A stretch of 64,000 nucleotides of DNA from Brevibacillus sp. SYP-B805. GTDB lineage: Bacteria > Bacillota > Bacilli > Brevibacillales > Brevibacillaceae. Under the pieces are notes generated by a model, which saw nothing but the letters and a program-made list of their open reading frames with translations, was not told the origin of the DNA and searched no databases. Location of the stretch: the NCBI RefSeq assembly GCF_011059135.1, contig NZ_JAALGD010000009.1:120183-184182 (forward strand), written 5' to 3'. Made by a program: the position numbers and the translations under genes. Below, in pieces: positions 1 through 9,213 of this stretch (position 1 is its first letter; the number at the start of each line of letters is the position of its first letter).

Positions 1-228
1 GCCGCAAAGAAGGCTGCGGGCCTAATCATGAACAGGAACCGAATTTCGGGAAGGCATCGCGTGATGAAGCGGTGTCTTCTTTTTCAGGAAACGAAACTTT
101 CGTCTATTATTAAATTTAGTTCAAATATACTATAAACTTTTTCTCCGCCCATCCGTCTATAACAATGTCGAAGATTGACCGTCCATACCCGCAGCGGTGT
201 GGAAACATGTCGGATGGAGGAGGGCGTG
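1..228. other. Left edge, no supported gene
   Basis: One frame is open from the window edge to a TAA at 111-113 (36 codons) and another to a TAA at 133-135. Neither has a recognisable motif, so I cannot say whether a gene from the left ends here. The stretch 100-170 is AT-rich and contains TATAAA- and TATAAC-like hexamers, so the promoter of the amidase gene probably lies here, but no convincing -35 box could be paired with them. Confidence 0.3.
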
Positions 229-1896
229 ATGAAGAAACGTTGGATCTCGTTGTGGCTGTTGTTTGCGTTCTGCCTGTTCGGGGGATGGGGGAATGATGCC
301 TTTGCCGAACAGCCGGGAGACTTTGTCAAGCTGGTGATGGACGGCAAGCCCGTGGAACCGGATGTGCCGCCGCTGATTCAAAACGGGCGCACCCTGGTTC
401 CGATTCGTGTCATTGCCGAGGGGTTGGGAGCCGACGTCGCCTGGGACCAGCCTACCCGGACAGCCACCATTACACGCGAAAACAGCACGCTGGTTTTGCA
501 GCTCAATCGTGCAAAAGCGGTCGTGAACGGCAAGGAGGTGGCCCTGGATACCGCGCCTGTGATCTATCACCAGCGCATGCTGCTGCCTCTGCGCTTCGTC
601 GGTGAGACGTTGGGGGCCGCGATCGGATGGGATGCGGATTCCCGGACGGTGGTGGTGAACCGCACCATCGCCCTGGAGGCAAACGGCAAGGACCTGACCG
701 GATCGTACAAGCCGTTTGTGCTGGAGGACGACGTCTATCTGCCGGTGGAGCGGCTTGCCGAGTACCTGGGGATGAAAAACGGCCTGAATGCGGCCAAGCT
801 TGCCGGTGCGAGACATATCGATTCCCAGGCGTACATACCGCTTGCTCGGGCGGAAGAGCTGCTTGACGCACAGATTCGTTGGGACAAGGGAGAAAACCGC
901 GTTACAATCAAACGGGTAAATGAACTGGATGCAATCAGCACGGAAGGGGACAGCATCTTGCTGTCGACCGAAAAGTGGGTAACCCCGCAGCATTTCGTAT
1001 TGCAGGGGCCGTACCGGATCGTCCTTGACCTGCCGCATACCGTGCTGTCGGACAAGCTGTCGGAGGCATTGGCGGACGGGCAGGCTTCGGCGGATGCCCT
1101 GGAGGCGGCGGATCAACCGATACAGGACGACAAAGAGGCTGATGACGGCGGGCAAGCCGGGTCGACCGCCCAACCGGCCGCCGGAGAGAACAGCGCTCTC
1201 CCGCTGATCAAGTCGATCCGCTACAGCCAGTACCAGGAAAATCCCGCCACTGTCCGGGTTGTGATCGAACTCAACCAGAAGAGCAATTACACGGTCACGG
1301 AGAAGGAGGACGGGTTGGCGATCAAGCTTGCCCCCGCCCCGCGCAAGACCGGCTTTCTCATTGTCCTGGACGCCGGTCACGGCGGGAAAGACAATGGGGC
1401 CTCAGGGGTCGCCGGCAATGTGGAAAAGGAGTATAATCTAAGCATCATCAACCGGATGATGGAGCTGTTGAAGCAGTACAAGGAATTTCAGGTGGTGGCG
1501 ACCCGGACCACGGACGTCTACCTTACGCTCCAGGAGAGGGTGGCGATCGCCAATGAGAGGGGCGCGGACCTGTTCCTGTCCGTACACGCCAATTCGTTCA
1601 AAGCGGATTCGCGCGGCACAGAGACCTACTACTACAACAGCTACAGCCAGGCGTTTGCCAACATTGTGCACCGCCACCTGCTGAAGGCGACGCAGTTCCC
1701 GGATCGCGGCGTGCAGAAGAGCGGTTTCTACGTGATCAAATATACGAAGATGCCCGCCGTTCTGACCGAGACCGGTTTTCTTACCAACGCCTACGAAAAC
1801 AAGCAGATGATGTCGCCGGAATTCCGTGACCGGGTTGCCAGGGAACTGGTGGCGGCCATCAGGGAGTACTACCTGACCGTCTACGACTCGGAGTAA
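229..1896 (+). CDS. N-acetylmuramoyl-L-alanine amidase (amidase_3) with copper-amine-oxidase-like N-domains
   Basis: This is a secreted cell-wall hydrolase of 555 residues that should cleave the amide bond between N-acetylmuramic acid and L-alanine. A signal peptide (MKKRW then a hydrophobic run ending at AFAEQ) is followed by two copper-amine-oxidase N-like domains (residues ~30-150, GRTLVPIRVIAEGLGADVAW type), an AMIN-like region (~240-385) and a C-terminal amidase_3 domain opening with VLDAGHGGKDNGA. The zinc ligands expected for the family are visible as GHGG, the Glu of EKEYN and the His of SVHANS, and the catalytic Glu in LTETGFLTN. The start at 229 has a GGAGGAGGG ribosome site; the upstream in-frame start at 175 lacks one. 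The stop is 10 nt before the next gene, so the two are probably co-transcribed. Confidence 0.9.
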   Translation: MKKRWISLWLLFAFCLFGGWGNDAFAEQPGDFVKLVMDGKPVEPDVPPLIQNGRTLVPIRVIAEGLGADVAWDQPTRTATITRENSTLVLQLNRAKAVVNGKEVALDTAPVIYHQRMLLPLRFVGETLGAAIGWDADSRTVVVNRTIALEANGKDLTGSYKPFVLEDDVYLPVERLAEYLGMKNGLNAAKLAGARHIDSQAYIPLARAEELLDAQIRWDKGENRVTIKRVNELDAISTEGDSILLSTEKWVTPQHFVLQGPYRIVLDLPHTVLSDKLSEALADGQASADALEAADQPIQDDKEADDGGQAGSTAQPAAGENSALPLIKSIRYSQYQENPATVRVVIELNQKSNYTVTEKEDGLAIKLAPAPRKTGFLIVLDAGHGGKDNGASGVAGNVEKEYNLSIINRMMELLKQYKEFQVVATRTTDVYLTLQERVAIANERGADLFLSVHANSFKADSRGTETYYYNSYSQAFANIVHRHLLKATQFPDRGVQKSGFYVIKYTKMPAVLTETGFLTNAYENKQMMSPEFRDRVARELVAAIREYYLTVYDSE

Positions 1897-1906
1897 GGGG
1901 GATGCT

Positions 1907-2473
1907 ATGAAACGTTTACTCTTTTTGCTGATGCTTGCCAGCCTTCTTGCCGGCTGCGGAAGCAAAACCGTCTCCGTAGAGAAGCACCCGGACCCGCAAG
2001 CGGAGGCCGGGCAGGAAACGGGGGCGGCTGCCGGCGGGAAAACGGCGACGGCTGCCAGCGGGGAAACGCAGGAACAGCCGCCGCTGACGAAAGCGGTTGT
2101 CACCGCCTATTATGCCGATGACCAGCTGACGGGATTGCTTGCGGAAAAACAGGAAATCCGCTATGCAAACGATGTGGACAAGTATAAACAGGCGCTTGCC
2201 CTGCTGGAGCATCCGGCGCAAAAGGGCCACAATCCGCTGTGGCAGAACTTCGCCTATCATTCCGTAACCTTTGCCGACGGCCAGCTGACCATCGATACCA
2301 AGGGGAGCAACGTGTACAACCTGGGAGCGGAAGGAGAGGAAATGGCCCTGGAGGCATTGAAAAAAACCCTCTACCAGTTCCCGGAAGTGAAAAAGATCGT
2401 GCTCCTGCGAGACGGCCAGCCGATCGACTCCTTGATGGGGCACGTCAGCCTGGAAGACGCGTTAACGAAATAG
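1907..2473 (+). CDS. GerMN-domain lipoprotein
   Basis: This 188-residue lipoprotein has a type II signal sequence with lipobox LLAGCG (Cys ~17), a low-complexity Ala/Gly/Glu linker (~20-60) and one GerMN domain (~62-188), recognisable from VTAYYADDQ, the YALLEHP-like helix and a C-terminal VLLRDGQPIDSLMG segment. GerMN domains occur in Bacillus GerM, a spore germination and cortex factor, and in other envelope lipoproteins; B. subtilis GerM carries two, this protein one. Its position directly behind a wall amidase suggests a role at the envelope, perhaps with that enzyme. That functional link is inference. Confidence 0.85.
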   Translation: MKRLLFLLMLASLLAGCGSKTVSVEKHPDPQAEAGQETGAAAGGKTATAASGETQEQPPLTKAVVTAYYADDQLTGLLAEKQEIRYANDVDKYKQALALLEHPAQKGHNPLWQNFAYHSVTFADGQLTIDTKGSNVYNLGAEGEEMALEALKKTLYQFPEVKKIVLLRDGQPIDSLMGHVSLEDALTK

Positions 2474-2485
2474 TCGACAGACCGC

Positions 2486-2521
2486 AAAGCAGCCTTCCCT
2501 GCAGAGGGGGGCTGCTTTTTT
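2486..2521 (+). terminator. Rho-independent terminator after GerMN gene
   Basis: AAGCAGCC pairs with GGCTGCTT and is followed by a run of T. It closes the amidase-GerMN transcription unit. Confidence 0.85.
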
Positions 2522-2601
2522 CATGCAATGTTTACACAGCCTCCACGTCCTGTTCAACCGTGTCTGCTACTGTGAAGGAAACGGAGACAGGAGGTGCGGC
2601 C

Positions 2602-3096
2602 ATGAACGTGCAGATTTCCCTGGCGAGGCGCGAGGATTTTGCAGACATGATCCGGCTGGCGGATTTGACGCTGCCGGACCGGATGAATCTCCATGAATTG
2701 AAAAAGTATCTGGAACTGTTCCCGGATTTGATCTATAAAGCGACTGACGATGGCCGGCTCATCGGGTTCAGCTGTGCGGGTATCGACATGTATGGTGAGA
2801 CAGGCTGGCTGCTCTTCAGCAATGTGGCCCCCGCCTACCAGGGCAAAGGGATCGGGAAGCGGCTGATCGAAGCCCGGCTGCAGGCGCTGCGCCGGTTTCC
2901 CACCCTGAAGCGGGTGCTTGTGACGGTGAGCGAAACCAACACGGCTTCCATCCGCGCACTGGCATCCCAGGGCTTCCGTTTTTCCCGGCAGGAGCTGGAC
3001 TACTATGGGCCGGGCAGGCACCGCAACATCATGGAGCTGTCCCTGGCGCCTGTGGCGATCGTTCCACGTCCCGCCGATCAGCCGGCACTCATCTGA
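2602..3096 (+). CDS. GNAT family N-acetyltransferase
   Basis: A 164-residue GNAT-fold acetyltransferase with an unknown acceptor. The acetyl-CoA binding motif A is visible as NVAPAYQGKGIGKRLIEARL (V-x-x-x-x-Q/R-G-x-G-x-G/A) and the C-terminal motif B as TNTASIRALASQGF. The ATG at 2602 follows AGGAGGTG with a normal gap; longer upstream versions run through the preceding terminator and were rejected. The gene appears to be a single-gene unit, ending four bases before the Pho box of pstS. Confidence 0.82.
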   Translation: MNVQISLARREDFADMIRLADLTLPDRMNLHELKKYLELFPDLIYKATDDGRLIGFSCAGIDMYGETGWLLFSNVAPAYQGKGIGKRLIEARLQALRRFPTLKRVLVTVSETNTASIRALASQGFRFSRQELDYYGPGRHRNIMELSLAPVAIVPRPADQPALI

Positions 3097-3099
3097 ATC

Positions 3100-3137
3100 T
3101 TAAAAAAAGCTTAACATGACATCCACATCTGCATAAT
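3100..3137 (+). promoter_or_regulatory. Pho box and promoter of pst operon
   Basis: Three direct repeats at an exact 11-bp period, TTAAAA (3100), TTAACA (3111) and TCCACA (3122), match the Bacillus PhoP half-site TT(A/C/T)A(C/T)A separated by 5 bp. A CATAAT/ATAATA -10-like hexamer follows at 3132-3138. This arrangement is what PhoP~P-activated promoters of Bacillus show, so the operon is expected to be induced by phosphate starvation. Confidence 0.8.
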
Positions 3138-3202
3138 AATGGCGCGGTATCGTTGTACCTGTAGGAATCAATCCAAGATATTTGGGGGAGGACTTTTTAC
3201 AC

Positions 3203-4138
3203 ATGAAACGATTCGGCAAATTGTTCATGGCATTGACGTTTGCGGCAGCGGTTCTGGCTGGCTGCGGGACGGGCAGCACAACAACACCGGCAGCGCAGGA
3301 TCAGCAGCAGCCGGCAGCACAGCCTGCCGACCAGCAAGCTCAACCCGCCGCAACTTCGGGTGAACCGGTAACCGCCGTTGGTTCCACCGCCCTGCAGCCG
3401 CTTGTGGAACAGGCAGCCAAGGATTTCATGGCGAAAAACGCCGGCGCGCAAATTCAAGTGCAAGGCGGAGGCAGCGGCACAGGCCTGAGCCAGGTGGCAA
3501 GCGGCGCTGCTACCATCGGCAACTCCGACATTTTCGCAGAAGAGAAAGATGGAATCCCGGCCAATGAACTGGTTGACCACAAGGTTGCCGTCGTCGGCAT
3601 TGTGGCAGCCGTCAGTCCGAAAGTAGGCATCGACAATCTGACCAAGCAGCAGCTGATCGATATCTTCACCGGCAAAATCAAGAACTGGAAAGAAGTGGGC
3701 GGCGCCGACATGAAAATCACGCTGGTAAACCGTCCGAAGAGCTCCGGTACGCGGGCAACTTTCAACAAGTTTGCTCTGGACGGCAATCAGGAAGCGGAAG
3801 GCATCACGGAAGATTCCTCGGGTACCGTGCGCAAAATCATCGCGGAAACCCCGGGTGCCGTCGGATACCTGGCTCTCTCTTACATCGATGATTCCGTCAA
3901 GGCGCTGAAGCTGGACGGCGTGGAAGCGACTCCGGAAAACATCGCAACCAACAAATATCCGGTATGGGCATACGAGCACATGTATACCAAAGGGGAACCG
4001 ACTGGTACCGCCAAAGCGTTCCTGGACTACATTCTGAGCGATGAAGTACAAAAGAAAACGGTGACGGACCTGGGCTTCCTGCCGATCACTGAGATGAAAG
4101 TGGAACGCGACGCGGAAGGCAAAATCTCTAATAAATAA
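3203..4138 (+). CDS. pstS: Phosphate ABC transporter substrate-binding lipoprotein
   Basis: PstS captures phosphate outside the membrane and delivers it to PstCA. The 311-residue precursor has a lipoprotein signal with lipobox VLAGCG (Cys ~21), a Gln/Ala-rich linker (~25-55) and a PBP-like phosphate-binding domain. Visible family motifs are AVGSTALQPL near the N-lobe start, GGGSGTG and RPKSSGTRATF in the phosphate-binding loops. Start 3203 is chosen because GGGGAGGA lies just upstream and the signal peptide begins there. It is first in pstSCAB, behind a Pho box. Confidence 0.95.
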   Translation: MKRFGKLFMALTFAAAVLAGCGTGSTTTPAAQDQQQPAAQPADQQAQPAATSGEPVTAVGSTALQPLVEQAAKDFMAKNAGAQIQVQGGGSGTGLSQVASGAATIGNSDIFAEEKDGIPANELVDHKVAVVGIVAAVSPKVGIDNLTKQQLIDIFTGKIKNWKEVGGADMKITLVNRPKSSGTRATFNKFALDGNQEAEGITEDSSGTVRKIIAETPGAVGYLALSYIDDSVKALKLDGVEATPENIATNKYPVWAYEHMYTKGEPTGTAKAFLDYILSDEVQKKTVTDLGFLPITEMKVERDAEGKISNK

Positions 4139-4171
4139 ACAACGGGCCGCTAAGAAAAGAAACGGCGGAGA

Positions 4172-4191
4172 GAGGGGTACGCGTACCCCTC
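4172..4191 (+). terminator. Perfect 20-bp palindrome between pstS and pstC
   Basis: GAGGGGTACGCGTACCCCTC is perfectly self-complementary and is followed by a T-rich stretch (ATTCTGCTTGTTTTC). It can act as a partial terminator or 3' stabiliser that makes pstS mRNA more abundant than the transporter mRNA. The role is inferred from position. Confidence 0.6.
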
Positions 4192-4219
4192 ATTCTGCTT
4201 GTTTTCAGGAGGGAGTTAT

Positions 4220-5215
4220 ATGAGTCATCGGGGGATGGAAGGGTCTGCCGTCCTGGCCAAAAACGCTGCGGAACCCGCTGTTCCGTTACAACACACACGA
4301 GGGTCGTCCATGCAAACCAGACTAACCAAACGCAACCGCCATATTCACGCTGAGAATGTGATCGGCAGAGCCATTGCCATGCTGTGCGCCGCCATGCTGA
4401 TCATTCTCGTGCTGTCCATCAGCTATTTTATCGCGTCCAAAGGCCTGGCCACCTTCTTTGTGAATGGGGTGAGCCTGAAAGAATTTTTAACCGGAACCAC
4501 TTGGGATCCTGAGGGAGAACCGGCCGCGTTTGGCGTATTTCCGTTTATCCTGGGCTCTTTTCTGGTGACCGTGCTGGCGGCGGTGATTGCCGCGCCCCTC
4601 GGCATCGGGGCCGCGATTTTCATGACGGAAATCTCGCCGGCATTCGGCAAGAAAATCCTGAAACCGGTCATTGAGCTGCTGGTGGGCATTCCCTCCGTCG
4701 TTTACGGGTACGTGGGGCTTACCCTTCTCGTCCCGTTTATTCGGGAACAGTTCGAAGTGCTCGGCTTCAGTGTGCTGGCCGGCGGACTGGTTCTTGCGCT
4801 GATGATTCTGCCCACGATCACCAGCGTGGCCGCCGATGCCATTGAAGCCGTTCCCCAGGATCTGCGCAACGCCTCGCTGGCGCTGGGGGCCACGCGTTGG
4901 CAGACGATTTGGCATGTCGTGCTGCACAGCGCGCTGCCGGGCTGCCTCACCGCTGTTGTGCTGGGGATGGCCCGCGCGTTCGGGGAAGCGCTGGCGGTGC
5001 AGATGGTGATCGGGAACACCACGAAGCTGCCGGAGAGCATCCTGGATCCGATCAGCACCTTGACCAGCGGCATCACCCTGAATATGGGGAATACCATCGC
5101 GGGAACCCCGTATAACAATGCGCTGTGGTCCATGGCCTTGATTCTGTTGCTCATGTCCTTCGCATTTATCCTGATTCTTCGCATCCTGGGCAGAAGGAAG
5201 TGGGCCAGCCGATGA
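4220..5215 (+). CDS. pstC: Phosphate ABC transporter permease PstC
   Basis: Inner-membrane permease of 331 residues, one half of the phosphate channel. About six hydrophobic segments are visible, with the binding-protein-dependent permease signature in the EAA loop (ASLALGATRWQTIWHVVLHS). The N-terminus before the first membrane segment is unusually long (~55 residues, hydrophilic). Start 4220 follows GGAGGGAG; a later ATG at 4310 would trim 30 residues and cannot be excluded. The stop overlaps the pstA start in ATGA. Confidence 0.94.
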   Translation: MSHRGMEGSAVLAKNAAEPAVPLQHTRGSSMQTRLTKRNRHIHAENVIGRAIAMLCAAMLIILVLSISYFIASKGLATFFVNGVSLKEFLTGTTWDPEGEPAAFGVFPFILGSFLVTVLAAVIAAPLGIGAAIFMTEISPAFGKKILKPVIELLVGIPSVVYGYVGLTLLVPFIREQFEVLGFSVLAGGLVLALMILPTITSVAADAIEAVPQDLRNASLALGATRWQTIWHVVLHSALPGCLTAVVLGMARAFGEALAVQMVIGNTTKLPESILDPISTLTSGITLNMGNTIAGTPYNNALWSMALILLLMSFAFILILRILGRRKWASR

Positions 5216-6111
5216 GAATAAAAGCCAAAATCATGGATCGAACCGCCACGTTTCTGCTGACAGCCATCGCCGTGCTGATTATCGGGGTGCTGTTCGCTCT
5301 CCTGGGCTTTCTTCTGACGCAGGGATGGCACAAGCTCAACTTCGACTTTCTCACCTCGCCGCCGAGCATCGCGGAAGCGGGCGGCGGGATTGGTCCGCAG
5401 CTGTTCAACTCGTTTTATCTGCTGGTGCTGACCATGCTGATCGCGCTGCCGATCGGGCTCGGAGCGGGCATCTATATGGCGGAATACGCGCCGGATAACC
5501 GGTTCACCCGGTTTATCCGCCTCAGCATCGAGGTCTTGTCCTCGCTGCCGTCGATTGTGATCGGCTTGTTCGGCCTGTTGGTATTTGTGACAATGACGGG
5601 CTGGGGATACTCCATCCTGTCCGGCGCGCTGGCGCTGACGGTGTTCAATCTCCCCCTGCTGGTGCGGATTACGGAGGATGCCCTGCGCAACGTTCCCCCC
5701 AGCCAAAAGGAAGCCAGCCTTGCCTTGGGCATCTCCAAATGGCGCACCATTACCTCGGTGCTGCTGCCGGCGGCTCTGCCCGGCATTATCACCGGGACGA
5801 TCCTGGCTTCGGGCCGCGTCTTCGGGGAAGCGGCCGCCCTGCTGTTTACGGCCGGGATGACCTCCCCCGATCTCGTGTTCCACGATTTTTCGCTGAACAG
5901 TCCGACGTCGCCGCTGAATCCGATGCGTCCGGCGGAGACGTTGGCCGTCCATATCTGGAAGGTAAACAGCGAAGGGCTTACGCCGGATGCCCGTGATGTC
6001 GCGGACGGGGCCGCCGCCATTCTGGTGATCGCCGTCCTTGCCTTCAACCTGGGAGCGCGCTGGTTCGGCACTTGGCTATACCGAAAAATAACATCCGGCA
6101 CACAGCGGTAG
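5212..6111 (+). CDS. pstA: Phosphate ABC transporter permease PstA
   Basis: Second permease subunit, 299 residues, pairing with PstC. Six membrane segments can be followed from residue ~12, and the EAA loop reads [20 protein letters not shown]. The start at 5212 overlaps the pstC stop by four bases, indicating translational coupling. The longer open frame upstream is overlap with pstC and was rejected. Confidence 0.94.
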   Translation: MRIKAKIMDRTATFLLTAIAVLIIGVLFALLGFLLTQGWHKLNFDFLTSPPSIAEAGGGIGPQLFNSFYLLVLTMLIALPIGLGAGIYMAEYAPDNRFTRFIRLSIEVLSSLPSIVIGLFGLLVFVTMTGWGYSILSGALALTVFNLPLLVRITEDALRNVPPSQKEASLALGISKWRTITSVLLPAALPGIITGTILASGRVFGEAAALLFTAGMTSPDLVFHDFSLNSPTSPLNPMRPAETLAVHIWKVNSEGLTPDARDVADGAAAILVIAVLAFNLGARWFGTWLYRKITSGTQR

Positions 6112-6121
6112 GAGTGAGGGA

Positions 6122-6901
6122 ATGACCGTGAATATCCAACAAGCACAGGATACCGTCATCAAGACAAGCGATCTCTCCGTTTTCTACGGACAGAAGCAGG
6201 CGTTGAACAGCGTGAACATGGAGATTGAACGCCATGCGGTTACCGCCTTTATCGGCCCGTCCGGCTGCGGGAAATCCACGTTTCTTCGCAGCCTGAACCG
6301 GATGAACGAGCTCATCCCCAACTGCCGGGTGACCGGTTCGATTCAGATCGACGGGATCGAAGTGAACAGCGACGCCATTCCGATCGAAGGCTTGCGCCAA
6401 ACGGTGGGCATGGTGTTTCAGCGGGCCAACCCGTTCTTTAAGTCCATCTTTGAGAACATCGCCTTTGCGCCCCGCTTTCACGGCGTTAAAAACAAGGCGG
6501 ACCTGGAAGAGCTGGTGGAAAAGAGCCTGCGCAAGGCCGCGCTGTGGGATGAAGTAAAGGACAGGCTGCATGAATCGGCGCTGGCGCTATCCGGCGGGCA
6601 ACAGCAGCGTCTCTGCATCGCCCGGACCATCGCCATGCAGCCGTCGATTCTGCTGCTGGATGAACCTGCCTCCGCGCTCGATCCCATCTCGACCATGAAG
6701 ATCGAAGAATTGGTCGTGGAGCTGAAGCAGGAGTACACGATCGTCATCGTGACGCACAACCTGCATCAGGCGGCGCGCATTTCGGATCACACGGCGTTTT
6801 TCCTGATGGGGGAGCTGATCGAAAAGGCGCCAACCTCGCAGCTGTTTACCTCTCCGCAGGATAAACGGACGGAAGATTACATCAGCGGGAAGTTTGGTTG
6901 A
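6122..6901 (+). CDS. pstB: Phosphate ABC transporter ATPase PstB (copy 1)
   Basis: ATPase of the high-affinity phosphate importer, 259 residues. Walker A is GPSGCGKST (~45-53), the signature is [12 protein letters not shown], Walker B is [13 protein letters not shown] and the switch His lies in [11 protein letters not shown]. Its Q-loop reads [10 protein letters not shown] rather than the usual FQxPNPFPxS seen in the second copy at 13.2 kb, and the Walker B region has EPAS instead of EPTS. A GGAGTGAGG site precedes the ATG. No phoU follows, although phoU commonly ends pst operons. Confidence 0.94.
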   Translation: MTVNIQQAQDTVIKTSDLSVFYGQKQALNSVNMEIERHAVTAFIGPSGCGKSTFLRSLNRMNELIPNCRVTGSIQIDGIEVNSDAIPIEGLRQTVGMVFQRANPFFKSIFENIAFAPRFHGVKNKADLEELVEKSLRKAALWDEVKDRLHESALALSGGQQQRLCIARTIAMQPSILLLDEPASALDPISTMKIEELVVELKQEYTIVIVTHNLHQAARISDHTAFFLMGELIEKAPTSQLFTSPQDKRTEDYISGKFG

Positions 6902-6994
6902 AGAGATGACAAACTTCTGTTTGGGGCATGGAGGAATGGGGCCAGGCGAGCTCCTTTGACGACCGACTCAGCGGAGAAACAAAGACGCGGGATC

Positions 6995-7145
6995 CCAGGG
7001 GGCGTGAGTCTCACTTCGCTGAGACGCCCAGATGTTGAGCCCCCTGCCCGCGTCGCGTTTCGGAGCGGACACGGCCCACTTCCTCGCGGGTCGTCAAGAG
7101 AGCGAGCAGGAACCATTACCCATGATCGACCCACTTTGTCTGCAC
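6995..7145. repeat. Intergenic dispersed repeat, copy 1
   Basis: Two blocks are shared with the spacer at 19.8-20.1 kb. Block Y (7093-7140) contains GTCAAGAGAGCGAGC, GGAACCAT, CATGA and ACTTTGTCT, all in the same order and strand in both copies. Block X (about 6998-7071) contains CTCACTTCGCTGA, CCCAGATGTTGAGCCCCC and CGGAGCGGAC; in the second copy X lies on the opposite strand. X can also fold, GGGGGC pairing with GCCCCC. No coding frame or known riboswitch motif was recognised. Confidence 0.6.
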
Positions 7146-7151
7146 ACTGGA

Positions 7152-7177
7152 GGGAGGGCATGTGCCCTCCCTTTCTT
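7152..7177 (+). terminator. Rho-independent terminator after repeat copy 1
   Basis: GGGAGGGCA pairs with TGCCCTCCC around a 2-nt loop and is followed by TTTCTT. It ends the pst operon or a transcript of the repeat, immediately before the next promoter. Confidence 0.75.
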
Positions 7178-7184
7178 GATCATG

Positions 7185-7224
7185 TTCATACTCTGTTCAT
7201 AAACGTGTCGTATCCTTCTATCCT
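7185..7224 (+). promoter_or_regulatory. Candidate promoter with a Pho-box-like repeat pair
   Basis: TTCATA occurs at 7185 and 7196, an exact 11-bp period, and both fit the PhoP half-site TT(A/C/T)A(C/T)A. TATCCT hexamers at 7211 and 7219 could serve as -10 boxes; the first is 15 bp after the start of the second half-site, as at the pstB2 promoter. Only two half-sites are present, so PhoP control is a hypothesis. Confidence 0.4.
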
Positions 7225-7253
7225 GTAAACACTAGCAAGGGAGAGAATACGAC

Positions 7254-7403
7254 ATGTCATTCACCATGCCGACTGTCATCAAGCAACCGGAAGGACGCTC
7301 TGTCATCAACGCCCTGCTCGCAGGCCTGTTCATGGGCCATGCCCGGCTGAACCTCAACGTGAGGGCGAAATGGGAAGGAGGAGAGCAGATCAGCCATGCG
7401 TAG
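7254..7403 (+). CDS. 49-residue small ORF overlapping the start of the ABC exporter
   Basis: A short reading frame with an excellent AAGGGAGAG site eight bases before its ATG. The peptide starts [14 protein letters not shown] and carries a short hydrophobic stretch ([12 protein letters not shown], ~19-30) followed by a charged tail. Its TAG lies 8 bases inside the exporter gene, and the exporter's own GGAAGGAGGAG site is within this frame, so the two are translationally coupled. In B. subtilis another multidrug exporter operon, bmrCD, is controlled by translation of the short leader gene bmrB. A similar leader role is possible here, but homology was not checked and the peptide could also be a small membrane protein. 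Confidence 0.6.
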   Translation: MSFTMPTVIKQPEGRSVINALLAGLFMGHARLNLNVRAKWEGGEQISHA

Positions 7404-9186
7404 GGATCACGACACAACGTCTGACAAGCGGGGAAACAGCGTGGACTGGCGCGCCTTTCTCCATCTGCTCAAAGAAACCAATCCGCCCAAGCTGCTGCTG
7501 GGCATCGCGCTCCTGCTCAGCCTGGCGACGACGGGTACCGGTCTGACCATACCGTTGTTTACCAAGAATCTGGTAAATGGCTTTTCTCTCGCCTCGCTGA
7601 ATCAGGGACAAATCGTGATGCTGCTGGCCGCCCTGCTGCTGCAGGCGGTCGCGTCCGGTATCTCGATCTATCTGTTAAACAAAGCGGGTCAACAAATCGT
7701 GGCGGGGCTTCGGGACCGTCTCTGGAAAAAGCTGCTCGTGCTGCCCGTCTCCCATTATGACAATACGGAGTCGGGGGAGATGATCAGCCGGATGAGCAAT
7801 GACACTGCGGTGGTAAAGGGGTTGATCACCGAGCATCTGACCCATTTTCTGACCGGCATCATCGCGATCATCGGCTCCGTCGTCATTCTGGCGGTGCTTG
7901 ACTGGAAAATGACCCTGCTGATGCTGACGGTCGTGCCGCTATCCCTGCTGATCTTTATGGTGCTGGGCCGACAGATGCACAAGATTTCACGCGGCATGCA
8001 GGACGAGACGGCCCGATTCACCGCCACGCTGGCACGCGTCCTGGCGGAAGTGCGCCTGGTGAAAATGTCCAATGCAGAAAGCGTCGAGTATGAGAACGGG
8101 AAACAAGGCATCTTGAGCCTGCTTCAATACGGCATGCGGGAGGCGAAAATACAGGCGCTGATTTTCCCGCTGATGTCGCTTGTCCTGATGCTGCTGTTAA
8201 CCGTGATTATCGGCTATGGCGGCATGCGGGTCTCTGCGGGGGAACTGTCTGCGGGTGACCTGGTGGCGTTCATTCTCTACATCATCCAGATCGTGATGCC
8301 GATCGGCCAGATCGTCGGCTTCCTGACCCAGTTCCAGAAGGCCGTAGGGGCCACGGAACGGATCATCGCGACATTGGGGGCGGATGAGGAAGATCATGCA
8401 TCCGGCAGGGAACTGCAAAACGCGGATCAACCGCTTGTTGTGGAACATGTCAGCTTTGCCTACCAAAAGGGGGAAACCGTGCTGCACGATGTCAGCTTCA
8501 CCATCGAGCCGGGAAAAGTAACCGCGCTGGTGGGCCCCAGCGGCAGCGGGAAAACGACGCTCTTCTCCCTGCTGGAGCGGTTTTACCGGCCGCAGAGCGG
8601 CACGATTCGCCTTGGCGCCGACCCGATCGAGGCGTTTTCCCTGCATTCCTGGCGCAGCAAGATCGGCTATGTGTCGCAGGAAAGCCCGCTGATGGCCGGC
8701 ACCATCCGGGAAAATATCTGCTACGGGATCGACCGGGAAGTCAGCGAGGAGGAGCTGCGGCGGGCTGCGGCCATGGCGTATGCGGATCAGTTCATCGACG
8801 AACTGCCCAACGGCTACGACACGGAAGTCGGGGAGCGAGGGATCAAGCTGTCGGGCGGTCAGCGGCAGCGCATCGCCATCGCCCGGGCGCTTCTGCGTGA
8901 CCCGAAGATTCTCATGCTTGATGAAGCCACCTCCAGCCTGGACAGCAGGGCCGAAAGCGTTGTCCAGGAAGCCTTGAAGAACCTGATGGCGGGCAGGACG
9001 ACGCTCGTCATCGCCCACCGGCTCTCCACCGTGATCGACGCCGACCGGCTCGTCTTTTTGGAGAACGGCAGGGTAACCGGAATCGGAACCCACGAAGAAT
9101 TGTTCCGGTCCCATGCGATGTACCGGGAATTTGCCACCCAGCAGCTGCGCATTAAAGAAGGAATGACCGAACCGGAACACGTATAA
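7396..9186 (+). CDS. bmrA: BmrA-type multidrug ABC exporter half-transporter
   Basis: A 596-residue homodimeric-type ABC exporter. Six membrane segments (~34-310) are fused to a nucleotide-binding domain with Walker [10 protein letters not shown] (380-388), Q-loop [16 protein letters not shown], signature LSGGQRQR and Walker [13 protein letters not shown], then switch His in VIAHRLST. Extended stretches resemble my recollection of B. subtilis BmrA, for example [10 protein letters not shown] and [17 protein letters not shown]. BmrA exports hydrophobic drugs. The gene is coupled to the small ORF upstream and followed 27 nt later by a two-component system, so it is probably the effector of that system. 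Confidence 0.9.
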   Translation: MRRDHDTTSDKRGNSVDWRAFLHLLKETNPPKLLLGIALLLSLATTGTGLTIPLFTKNLVNGFSLASLNQGQIVMLLAALLLQAVASGISIYLLNKAGQQIVAGLRDRLWKKLLVLPVSHYDNTESGEMISRMSNDTAVVKGLITEHLTHFLTGIIAIIGSVVILAVLDWKMTLLMLTVVPLSLLIFMVLGRQMHKISRGMQDETARFTATLARVLAEVRLVKMSNAESVEYENGKQGILSLLQYGMREAKIQALIFPLMSLVLMLLLTVIIGYGGMRVSAGELSAGDLVAFILYIIQIVMPIGQIVGFLTQFQKAVGATERIIATLGADEEDHASGRELQNADQPLVVEHVSFAYQKGETVLHDVSFTIEPGKVTALVGPSGSGKTTLFSLLERFYRPQSGTIRLGADPIEAFSLHSWRSKIGYVSQESPLMAGTIRENICYGIDREVSEEELRRAAAMAYADQFIDELPNGYDTEVGERGIKLSGGQRQRIAIARALLRDPKILMLDEATSSLDSRAESVVQEALKNLMAGRTTLVIAHRLSTVIDADRLVFLENGRVTGIGTHEELFRSHAMYREFATQQLRIKEGMTEPEHV

Positions 9187-9213
9187 GAGAGGGAAAGAGG
9201 GGGCTGGGGATGC

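Noticed and set aside
157..1380. Long antisense frame under the amidase gene
   Set aside because: It lies entirely opposite a clear amidase with signal peptide and catalytic motifs. It has no recognisable domain and reflects the GC-rich codon pattern. The same applies to minus frames at 8197-9834, 25911-27974, 29815-32013 and 42111-44312 and the plus frame at 10987-12882.
6995..7145. Intergenic repeat as T-box, 6S RNA, RNase P RNA or tmRNA
   Set aside because: None of the diagnostic motifs of these RNAs was found by eye. A covariance-model search would settle it.
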